Assembly (NCBI RefSeq): GCF_000003605.2
Contig: NW_003144294.1
Location: 48,047-71,072, forward strand
Source of the DNA: Saccoglossus kowalevskii
Taxonomy: Eukaryota; Hemichordata; Enteropneusta; Harrimaniidae
Direction: 5' to 3'
Length of the DNA stretch: 23,026 nucleotides
Below, piece after piece: positions 1 through 10,200 of the stretch; within the stretch, counting starts at the first letter, position 1; each line of letters starts with the position of its first letter. The notes beneath the pieces are model-generated. The model did not search any database, was not told where the DNA came from, and saw only the letters and a program-made list of their open reading frames with translations. Position numbers and translations under genes: made by a program.

Positions 1-760
1 CTACCAAATATTATCTTCTATATATCATATTTATCAGTCCGAGCAGCGTTTATTTATTTATAAACTACTATTACAAATGAGGCTTTGGCGACCTCACTGT
101 ACAGATTTTGCTTATTTCCCCACGTATCCTCGGGGGCGCAGCTACGTCACAAGACGTTCCGCGTAGCTAAAGACGCGCACCACTGTACGTGCAGTGGCGT
201 TGTGTCGTCACCGGAAATGTTGAAAGAACGCTGACCTGCAGCGTCAATGCGTGCAGTGGGCTATGTGCGCGCTGCTGTGGAACGCCGGTCGATCCGGTGA
301 AAATTCGAGAAAAAAACACAAACTCAACTTTGAAGTAATCCTGAACAACCAAATTTATATATGTTACACACGTAGGGCTAATCTTGCTACACTGTTTAGG
401 GGAGTCTCAACAAGCATCCCAAAGTACCGTTTTCTGCGAGTTTTTTGGCCTTTGTTTTCACCGCAAGGGTTGCCAGGCAATGAAAATGCCCGGATGTCCA
501 CCCCCTCGTTACTATTGTATCTTTGTGCCACCTACAGGTTGAAACTTATTTTTTTTTTTGCCACTTGGCGGTCTCAAAGCTCTCAATGTGGCCTCCTTTT
601 CTACAGTTGCTACACCCTCTTGGTGTCAGACATTTACGCCGTGTTTTTTTATACTGTTGTAAGTAAGATCAAATAGCTGAGAATATTGGAGACATATTAA
701 AAATGAATTCAAAATGTTTTGAGATATCAGAAATTAGGTAAAAATAATTAAATAATCAAT
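1..760. other. CpG-rich patch and unassigned DNA at left edge
   Basis: At 120-300 CpG words cluster, with inverted repeats AGCTACG...CGTAGCT (140-168) and CCACTG-TACGTG-CAGTGG (180-197). This could be the promoter end of a gene lying outside the window. The 141-codon plus frame at 251-676 is the longest plus-strand frame but is T-rich and unrecognised. Confidence 0.35.
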
Positions 761-779
761 GTGCACATTTTTTCAACAT

Positions 780-1360
780 TAAACTAATCATGTCTGTAGA
801 TTACCCCCAGAGCATCTATGAACCAAATTTCAATGAGTATGCACATTATGCAAATTAGTTTGCTCATATTTCAATCAAAAACTAATTAGGCACTTATATG
901 CCAAGTCTTATTGAAATGCAATAATTGTTTTTTTGAGTTACAGGTAGAAAATTGGGTATGGTAATTATTATGCAAATTAATCAATTATTATGCATAGATT
1001 TTACCCAAAACGAGTTAGGTTTGTGTATTGTTCCAGGGCACATATGTACCAATTTTCATTATGTGATTAATTTTTTAAAACATCAATGGAAAGCCGAAAA
1101 GTAAATTATTATGCAAATTAGGTAATTATTATGGATGTATACATAAACCCCAGACTAATTAGATAGTTACATTGTATTCATGTACCAAGATCCATTGAAA
1201 TAAGATATCTGAGTACTTGAGATATTGATGGAAAGCTGAAAACTGACTAATTATTTTGTAAATCAGGTAATTAATATGCACAGATTTTAATGTAAAACTA
1301 ATAAGGTCTGCTCAATGTCACACCTATTACCATATTTCATTTAAATGTGATTGGAACTTG
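780..1360. repeat. Diverged satellite-like array, period about 142 bp
   Basis: Similar blocks recur at about 850, 991, 1132 and 1276. Each has GCATAGATTTTAxCCCAAAAC-like sequence, CTAATTAGG, a GTACCAA...CATTGAAAT stretch, GATGGAAAGCTGAAAA, and TAATTATTATGCAAATTAGG. Copies differ at many positions, so the array is old. No coding sequence. Confidence 0.7.
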
Positions 1361-1552
1361 GTAAATTATGAATCAATCTAAATTGTGCACAATCTTGTAA
1401 ATGTAGGCAACTGGAGCACTTCTTCTAAAATGCATGCTGATTGGTGTTTTGCTTTCATTACATTTATTCAAATCATAGTTCAATTAAAATCAGTTTCCGG
1501 TGCATTACTTTTACACAACCTGTATGGGAATACAATACTTCCAGTAAGTGCC

Positions 1553-1565
1553 GGGGGGGGGGGGG
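1553..1565. repeat. Homopolymer run of 13 G
   Basis: Thirteen G in a row, directly before the 33-bp minisatellite. It could form stacked G structures or be a sequencing-length uncertainty. Confidence 0.9.
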
Positions 1566-1570
1566 TGCCC

Positions 1571-1740
1571 TTCAGGGTCAGAAAGTACCAGTATGTGTGA
1601 CCTTCTGGAGCCAGAAAGTACCAGGATATATGACCTACACAGGTCAGAAAGTACCAGGATGTGTGACCTTCAGGGGTCAGAAAGTACCAGGATGTGCAAC
1701 CTTCAGGGGTTAGAAAGTACCAGGATTTGCAACCTTAGAG
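1571..1740. repeat. 33-bp minisatellite, five copies
   Basis: The word (C/T)AGAAAGTACCAG recurs at 1579, 1612, 1645, 1678 and 1711, exactly 33 bp apart. Since 33 is a multiple of three, all three plus-strand frames read as 11-residue peptide repeats (for example QKVPGCVTFRG), which creates overlapping open frames here. These are probably not genes: there is no start context, no partner exon and no homology I recognise. Confidence 0.93.
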
Positions 1741-1744
1741 GATC

Positions 1745-2228
1745 ATGCATATTTACTATTCTCTCAATCTTCACAGCTCACATCTGTTGTTGTACCTAAA
1801 ATCATACATTTACAAGACAATTAAGGTGACAATATTTTAGCCAGCCAAGGAATGTTTGTTTCGGGTGACCCATCCAAATTGGAGTTTGGTGGAGTCGGCA
1901 CCAACAAACCCTGTGATTTGGACAATGGTAAGGTGAAGGATTTTTGTACCCTGGGAACTGACAAGACTAGCTATAAACTACCTTATTTGCCTCGTCTTGT
2001 TTACTTCAATTCATGTATATCTTATACATGATTTGAATATGGTGATGATAGAATTAATTATTACTATACATGATTTTATTAAGTAAAACAAGATCTACCA
2101 GAATCAACGGTCGAGGGCATTGTAACAAATGATATTTCATGACGTACTTACCACAAATGTCATGTGACTGAACCCCAACAAATTGTTCATGAGAGATTGT
2201 GTTTATCCTTCTCTATTAACAATGGCAC
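1745..2228. other. Unassigned sequence beyond the probable TXNDC12 poly(A) site
   Basis: A plus frame from ATG at about 1851 reads MFVSGDPSKLEFGGVGTNKP and stays open for 53 codons. It contains an inverted repeat TTGGTG-GAGTCGG-CACCAA. I do not recognise it and it has no clear exon borders. Otherwise nothing is seen. Confidence 0.3.
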
Positions 2229-2266
2229 ACACAAATTAAACATTTAAATACTTTATTGCATTTATT
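2229..2266 (-). terminator. Candidate poly(A) site: double AATAAA plus GT-rich element
   Basis: On the minus strand AATAAA occurs at 2266-2261 and again at 2257-2252, followed about 15 nt later by TTTGTGTGTG (2238-2229), a typical downstream GU-rich element. This spacing fits a classical cleavage and polyadenylation site. It is on the strand of TXNDC12 and downstream of its stop codon, so it is the best candidate for the end of that transcript. Confidence 0.45.
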
Positions 2267-2822
2267 GTGTTTTACAAATCCAGAAATGACTTAAATCACA
2301 ACACCATATACAGAACAAAAGACAAGTAAACCTTTCAATATTATTACCAGAATCCACTCGGTATGCAGAGAATGGTTCTGACATTATTGCAGAGCAAATA
2401 GGAACAATCCCATTTAGAAAACTAAAATCCTTAGTCAAAAATTCCTGGCATAAACTTGAAGTACTGACAATATGCTGAACTTGCATGTGTCTATTATTCA
2501 TAGATTTTTTTAAATCTTGCGATTATAGACGGTATCTAGCCTAGGAGACCATTGATTTCTCAATTAAATAATGCATAACATAAACTAAACTCAAAGAATC
2601 ATGTTTTACCAAATTGCTTATGATTTTCATCATGTAAAAATATGTAACATGAACTTTGTTAAGCTTATTTTAAGGTGACAGTTATTGCACTATATGCATT
2701 CAAATTATTTGACACACCTTGTACATATCACATGGGACTCGCAATGAATCTGATACAGCATGATGGCTAACACTTTAAATGCATGACTTATGGTGAATGA
2801 TAAATAATCATGCAGACAATCA

Positions 2823-2967
2823 CAGTAAAACCCGCTCATACCAAAATCTAGTGTAAACCTGAAATGTGTCAAAACTCAGTACAATTTTCTGATTATCATA
2901 GACTTGCTTGTATATACAAAATTTCTATATCCTGGAAAATGACATTCGGTTGAGACAGGTTTTACAG
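2823..2967. mobile_element. MITE-like element, TIR CWGTAAAACC
   Basis: Left end CAGTAAAACCCGCTCATACC, right end (reverse complement) CTGTAAAACCTGTCTCAACC, about 20 bp of imperfect terminal inverted repeat around a 145-bp body. The right flank is TA and the left CA, so a TA target duplication with one change is possible. No transposase. Lies in the probable TXNDC12 3' UTR. Confidence 0.55.
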
Positions 2968-3371
2968 TATATGAATTACTGTAAATGATTTTTTTTTTTT
3001 TAGTGAGAGATTTCACAAAAAACACAATGGAAGTACATGTACATGAATAATTAATATAAAGTATTGTTAAAAAATTGTTACAATATATCATTATTCATAC
3101 ATGGTTTAATTAGCTGATTGAGTACTACAATTTATAATGCTAAAATGTTGGTAAAACACATTTGTACAATTTCTTCGTAATTGTTCGACCAAATTTTTAT
3201 AATTTCCTACAGATATTAATCAGAATTTTGAAAAAAAATGTTTGGGGCTTAAGGGTTTAATTATTTTAATCATGGTTTGCTTACAATTATTGCTCAGCAC
3301 TGAAAAAAGGTTCACAAAGCTGTAAATTATTCTCAACATATATAGAAATGTTCACTGACCCAAAATGTACA

Positions 3372-3704
3372 CAATAGACCATTTTCCGTACACTGCGAGA
3401 ATCACGCGTTATGCGTGAAATCGAACGTAAAAACAGGACAAACAAAGGTCATAGCGTCGTAGTTGCGTCAAACATCGCGTGGGATTCGACAAACGCGAAA
3501 GTATTTCGGGGACATTTCCATGCTTAATAATGTGCTGTCCACATTTGATGATAGGCAATTTCGATTAAGTGAGGGTCAATGTAAGATGCGAAATAAAGAA
3601 ATTCTAGTTCAAAATCAAATCGTTCGATTTTTGCGGCAGACGTTCGACGCGCGTCTTTCATGCATCTCGCGAGATCTCGCAATTGTTCGGAAAATCACCT
3701 ATTG
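3372..3704. mobile_element. CpG-rich foldback element of 333 bp
   Basis: Left arm CAATAGACCATTTTCCGTAC and on to TGCGAGAATCACGCG; right arm (reverse complement) CAATAGGTGATTTTCCGAAC and on to TGCGAGATCTCGCG. The imperfect arms are about 50 bp. The interior is rich in CpG, unlike the AT-rich flanks, which suggests an insertion. A plus-strand open frame of 82 codons inside (3463-3711) has no recognisable product. Confidence 0.55.
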
Positions 3705-3870
3705 TATGTGACAATTTCTCCCACTCTGGAAATAGAGCAGGATCACGAATAATAATAAATAGAACCCCTCCCCCTTCTACACCCCAGCAGTTAAAATATA
3801 ATTAGTTACGAAAAGACAAAGCAACTAAATCAAATCTTGATGTTCTAGGGAAAATAGATTTTACAACTTT

Positions 3871-4035
3871 CAAGGCTTCACAATGAGTTGATTATACAGA
3901 TTCCAAGGCTTCACAATGAGTTGATTATACAGATTCCAAGGCTTCACAATGAGTTGATTATACAGATTCCAAGTCATCCAATTGTGTTGATTATACAGAT
4001 TCCAAGTCATCCAATTGTGCTGATTATACAGGTTC
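3871..4035. repeat. 33-bp minisatellite, five copies, just downstream of the TXNDC12 stop codon
   Basis: Units start at 3871, 3904, 3937, 3970 and 4003, exactly 33 bp each. The first three share CAAGGCTTCACAATGAGT and the last two CAAGTCATCCAATTGTG; all share TTGATTATACAGATTC apart from single changes. The 3+2 block pattern shows two rounds of unit expansion. Read on the minus strand it looks like an 11-residue protein repeat, but it is past the TXNDC12 stop codon and is most likely transcribed as UTR. Confidence 0.95.
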
Positions 4036-4192
4036 CAATGCATTAAAATGGTGATGCAACACATTATCTCCTTGGTTGCAGTAATTGGTGGGTTTTGTGT
4101 GCGTGTGTGAGAAATCAGATTTAGTTTGTAAAAACATTGCCACATATTGGCAAAATAAGTAATAATTGTTAAGACAGTTAAAGTGGAAAATA

Positions 4193-4260
4193 CTATAACT
4201 CGTCACTGCCAGCTCTTGTTTCAACTAATAATTCAGCTGCTTTCTTCATTGAATTAAGCA
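4193..4260 (-). CDS. TXNDC12: TXNDC12 coding exon 6: C-terminal helix and SDEL retention signal
   Basis: 68 nt complete codon 147 (Val) and encode residues 148-168, then TAG at 4195-4193. The peptide is VLNSMKKAAELLVETR followed by AGSDEL. It lines up with human VVQGMKEAQERL...EDEL, with about four residues missing before the retention tetrapeptide. The acceptor TGTTTTTTCTACAG ending at 4261 has a strong pyrimidine tract. It lies 4.5 kb from exon 5 and was found by searching for a KDEL-like end in the right phase. Confidence 0.88.
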
Positions 4261-7200
4261 CTGTAGAAAAAACAGAATACAAACAAGGTTAAAATGCAAT
4301 GTGGATAATATTTGGAGATGATTTTTCATAAAATAAAACTTGTTTTAGCAGCAAAACATACAAGTATTTGTTTCATGATATTTATTTATTATTTCATAAA
4401 ACAAATACACGCGTGTTTTTTTCTTATGATAAATCATACCCTTATATTTTATCTTATTTTAAAGCACAATTCTACTTCATTAATACACATTGAAATAAAT
4501 TGAAACTAATGGAATTATTTCGAAAATGTTTTTGGACACATCATGGAGAATGTGTGTTAATCAAAACACAGAACAGACACAAGGCAAACCCAATGTGATA
4601 TTGAACAGAGGAATGATAAAACAATACAAGCTTAAAACACTGGAGGGGGCACCCGGGATCGAACCGGGGACCTCTCGATCTGCAGTCGAATGCTCTACCA
4701 CTGAGCTATACCCCCGTAACTAACGAGAAAACGGTTTCACTACGCACTTGAGAGGTCGATAAATTCACTATTGTACAGATTGACGAGCTTGCTTTTCGGA
4801 TTTTACCGATTCAAATAAACGCACAACAATCGATTTTAATTTAGCTAACAAATGATTTGGAACGTATATATACCATTTTGGAGCTACAACTCGCGAGCAA
4901 CAGTTTCTAATAACAAGCACCTCTCGACTCTATCCACTGACGTCATCAAATAATTTTATTTGGCGACCTGATTTTTTTTCTTTTACAATCGGAGATCTTT
5001 ATTAATGCGGAAATTACATCTTTCAATCCATGATTCGTTATTAAATTATAATATGGTGTAATTTCCGGAATGTTTGATTCCGTGCGATCTACACTGAACC
5101 ATGGAGGTAAAAAGAGCCTAAAAGATCGCACTCTCACTGTCAATAGACTGCTACCGCCACGCCCCCATATAAGCGTTTGGCGCATTGATTCGCGAACGTG
5201 CGAATTTGTCCCATTTTACTTGGTGACATTCACTAAATATATACACACACAACAGAAAAATCATCTAAGCGGTCATATTCAGCAAAACGTTCTAAAAAAA
5301 AAAACTCCCAGTAGAGGAAGTGAGCTGCCACAGTCACACAATCGCTGAAAGTATGATTTGTTTACGTAAATGGAGTCATAGGTCAAACTAATCAACATAC
5401 GCGAGTACTCTATGACGTCACCTACTTTACTACGTCAATAACAGCGCTCTCAAGTTTACAGGCTTCGGCGACTGTATGTAAACCTTCCATGCGTAGCCTT
5501 ACCATTTTGGTTCATAAATATCGCAATACAACTGTACAAATTTATCTTTTCCTTCAGTTAGTTTTGATTTTTTTTCAGAATGTTGCTGTACTCATTATTC
5601 TCCTTTTCTTTATCAAACAAGTGTGGGTTTGGTTTATATATGCCTTATCGAAATAAGTACTCTTTACAATTAGTTTATAAATATGCATTTCTAACCTATT
5701 TTCAGGCAAGTTGTTTTTATTTCGTTTTTTTTCTTAGTGTATGCGTTGTTTTTTTTATTTCAATTGTTTTTGACATGGAATGACAACCATGCTTTATTAT
5801 ACTTTGATCTATGTCCATTTTTAGCATACAACTTCAATAAAGACTTATTATATATATATATATTTTTTTAATGGCCAACCCCCTTATATACATGAAAAAA
5901 CCTAAAATACAATATTATTTTTTTGTAAACTTAGTAGGCACAACATTTCCTTCAAATTCTTAGTTTGTTTTTTTAATTAGAATATACACATTACAGTACA
6001 TGTGATACTGGATAGAACCATTAACAGTTTTAAAGGCGTCAACAAATATATTCTAAATTATTTGAGTTTATTATTTGCAATGAATTAAATGCTGCAACCA
6101 TAATCGCACACGTCAGTTTAAAAGCCTTACTTCACACATTTGGGGAGGGGGGAAAGTAAAGTGTGGATAGAATAGGGAAATATTTGTTTTCTGTTTCAGA
6201 GAAAGTTTTGTTGATCAACTTTTCAATGCATATATTGGAAAACATTATTTGATAAATGTAAAATGTTAAACTTGTATCTTGTAGCAATAAATAATCTTAA
6301 TACCAAAAAAAAAATGATAACTCATCAATAACTGCATCAATTTTCCCTAGGGCAAGAATCAAAACAATTATTTTTTTGGCATAAGGCCAGACTTTTTTTA
6401 TTCCTTGTTTCTCGAGTTTTTATAAGGCAATTTTTTTGAGGAGGGTGGAAAAAAAATAAAATTAATTTTTTTTTCCATTAGATTTGTGTGATTCTCAAAG
6501 AATTGTAAGTGAGATCATTGATCAAAGAGTAGAAATGAAATAAAATTTTATTCCATGTATAACCTTGATACTCCCACGAAAATGCAACTAGGATTTGGTA
6601 TGAGGCGGGCGGTAAAAAAATGACGATAAAAATAATATTGTTTTAGCAATTACGCTGAAATAAAATTTTATTTTTATTTCATTTTCAGCTCCTGTTCATT
6701 CGACGGGTTCGCGAAACAAGGGATAATAAAAGTCTGGCCTAAAATATTATAACAAAAAAAAATATGTCATGCAACTTGAAGCTGCACCAAATGTCAGATT
6801 CGGTCTTCACACTGAAAAACATAAATCAAGTGGTTGCTGTATTATGACTAATTCCATATTAAGTTTAAGCAGTGCAGTGATGTCAACTCCGCTTCGCTCC
6901 GCACACACATCATTGTAAAGATATCATTGCTACATACTACCGGTATTTGTCTTTCAGATTATGATGCAATTCTAGTTTTCCACAAATATTCAATCTGTAT
7001 TTCTCATAGTAATGTTCATAACTGTATGCATATTTAGCAACAAAAAATGACTCCCAGATATTTCTATACTCATAGAAACTAACTCACACAATAAATAAAC
7101 CAGAAAGACATTAGGCATAATTAATAAAAGTTGATTAATATGACCAGTGATAGCTTTACACCTGAATCATGACCACAAAATAATTAATAAGTTATGGGTG

Positions 7201-10200
7201 CTATCCATGAATTTTTCTCAAGGATGTCTGGGAAAAAGTACAAACCTTGGGAAACCTTTCACCCAATGTTTGCATGTATTTCAGCTACAGAAAACTATTG
7301 AAAAACAACTAAGGTGCCTTGTCAATGCAGATTTTGAGCTACTGATGATCAGTGATCACACATTTTGATTAGAAACTTTCATGTTGGTTGGCAAAAACTT
7401 AAATAAAATATGTCACAGTGTGACGGCCTTTTTGTCAAGGAGAGGAGCGGTTAATCTAGTGTAGCATAGAAGCAAATAGAGAAAGAATCTTTCCAACATC
7501 TGGATATGGCTACATGTATTTTCATATATACATGTTCAACCGAATAGCTGTACAAACACAGAACTACGATGAAACGTAAACTGCTGTCCAGGTTGCCATT
7601 TGCTAAAACTATGTGATTAGTCGACCAAGAACAACCCAATATATTGAAACAAAGATTTTTTTAATTTTTTTTTCATTGCTTGTATCTTCAATGCAAGTCA
7701 AACATCAGCAAGCAAGGTTTGTGAACAGTGACATCTGTCTGCTTTTACTACAATATACAGGTATTTCATTTCCTCTTAATGTGCACTTCATCACTTATTT
7801 TTGGTTTAACTGTGCACATTGTTTAACTCGTTCCATGTATAAACTAATTTTTTTTTCTCTTCTTCAATACAGTATTGTTTTATTTCTCTCAGAGAGTTAG
7901 TTCCACCCCCTCCCCAGATTTTTTAATGGTCAACCCTTTACCAAATAAAACTCTGTGAAACGTTTATACAAGACATGATGTATATTGTTGAAAGAACAAA
8001 CAAGCTGCTCTCTGATTGGATTGACTGTTACGTGCTAAGATTGTGTAGCCAATCAGACACATTCTTGTAAGTAACTTGACTCTGAAATGGTGTAGGGAGT
8101 TATACTAATACATTAGTCCATACGGACTGATATTACTTTTGGGATAGGTATGGGATAAGTACCGTAAAATGTGTATTAGAAGCCGCATCCCTAATAGAAG
8201 TCGCACCCATTCTTTTTGAACAATCAAGAACCAAAAATTCACCATTTCGTCATATGTGCAGATGCTCTAATAGAAGCCGCATTTTCTCTATTGCATTGTA
8301 CCATTTTAATAGAAGCCGCGGCTTTCAATACAGATTTTACAGTATTCTTAGGATTAATTCTCGCAACATGTCAAATTTAGAGGGAGTCCTAGTTGTTTAA
8401 GAAACATTCTTACTGCCAACACTATTTTGTTTTGAACACCAAAACAGCAACATTGCCAGCTAAGTTGCTGACTGGTTTGCGCGCCTCAAGATTTTTTAAT
8501 TAAAATTGATTAGTTCAAACCACTTTCACAAGAAACCACGAGAATTATGACACGCACCAGACACATCATCAACTGTGTCCTGACCTTTTATACTGTGTCA
8601 GTACATACATTTTGTTTTGATAACTGTGATATTTATTATACAGAAATTTATTCACCTAGCTGTTCTGGTGTTTGGAACAATATGCCGGTGACAGTAAAAC
8701 ATTCGGATTGTAAAGATCTATGTCATTCACTTTCAAGGAATATCATGTTGAAACAAAATCTTGTTTTCGTTTTTTGTTTACAATACCAACCTGAATTTGC
8801 TTCTGGATAATAATATTTATATTTAGGATTTCCATTTTCATTAATAATTTCTGTATGTACTGATCCGGAGGAATCTAAAAATAAAATCCTTGGTATATAT
8901 CCACCGTCTGGAGTGTATTTGCTTTCACTAGGTTCTTCATTGTCCTGCATTATAAAACAAGAATATACATGTTATTCGTCTGGGAAGAATAAATATCTCT
9001 CTACAAACTATATTCCGATACTAATGGGAGTACCTACAGTTCTCAAAAAAATGTCAGATGTCTAATTAATGTTTTGTAAAGTTGACAACTGTGTCCATAA
9101 AGTGAATTGTCCGATTTGTATGACTTTGATGAAACCGACCGTGATTGTGTTAGGAAAGGCTGTTTTTGGCCTCAGTTAAACTGAATGATTTGATTGGGTG
9201 CACCAAGGACTAGAACCACCAATCAGCATTACTGTAACAACAAGAATCAATTTAAATTTAAACCAATAGTTTCTGTCATCTTACACCACATCCTAGCTTA
9301 ACTGATAAAAAATTTCAACTTCTCATTCGATTTCTCATGGAAACACACCAAAACACCTATTTTCATGTTCTATATACTATGACAAGACATCAGAACACAT
9401 GCTGTTGTGTTTGAATTAGTCAATACAGATTTATAGTGGGAATAATGCCAAGGTATAATATGGTGAGATGAGTGCTGGTGTCAGAACTGTGCATGTACGT
9501 ATGGATGGCTCAAACAAAAATGTTTACATATAAATAGCTGTAATTTTTAGAGTTCTGCTAAAATTAACAGTAGAATTTGTGTCTCTATAAGCTATGTCCA
9601 TTAGCATAACTGGATGGTAGGACAGGTGATCATGACTGAAAGCATAGATTCAGCAGCTTAATATCCTGAATGATTCAGAAGCGAGATTCTAAGCTTACTG
9701 GAACAAAAAACATACAAGATTGAAGATACACAGATTATTTACAATAACGTTCAGAAAGAATTCAAGCAGACCAAAAAACATATTTTCTATGGTTTTATAA
9801 ATGACATCCAAGAACAAATAACCCTCAATGTTTCTACACGTACATAAATGTTATTAACTAAGAGATTTCATCCATCGCATTTCTCTCACATATTGCAACT
9901 CCTGTGAATACACCAACAGCTGTAGCTAAACATGGTAACAGTATGGTAAATATGGTTTTAACTCTAATACCAATAACAAATCAGTTAAACTATTACCGAT
10001 AAGCATATTACCGTAGCCTGTAATAGTGTATTATATATTTGAGATGTGATTGGGGGGGGGGGGGGGTAATATGCTGATCTATTGGTTATTATTTATTGAA
10101 AAAAAGATATATAATATCAGAGGTACGTATGGTGACATCATGCCAAGATTCAATTCAAGTCTCATCTCGTAGATAGCGAGACTGATGCTACGACCTTCTG

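Larger units (their letters stand above)
2240..4192 (-). other. TXNDC12: Probable 3' UTR of TXNDC12
   Basis: Between the stop codon and the first convincing poly(A) signal on this strand there is no recognisable coding sequence. The stretch contains a 33-bp minisatellite at 3871-4035 and two inverted-repeat elements (3372-3704 and 2823-2967). Weaker ATTAAA signals at 3265-3270 and 3256-3261 could give a shorter UTR of about 0.95 kb. Extent is inferred, not seen. Confidence 0.4.

Noticed and set aside
251-676. 141-codon plus-strand open frame
   Set aside because: Poly-T-driven hydrophobic product, no recognised motif, no splice or poly(A) context.
1851-2013. 53-codon plus frame (MFVSGDPSKL...) as an exon
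   Set aside because: No family recognised and no definite exon borders; a GTAAGG after it is the only supporting sign.
3871-4035. CRISPR-like array
   Set aside because: Units are contiguous with no unique spacers, no cas genes, and the context is an animal genome; it is a minisatellite.
5871-7940. Shared word TTTTTTAATGGYCAACCC at 5871 and 7920 as element ends or LTRs
   Set aside because: Similarity stops after about 17 bp on both sides, too short to define an element.
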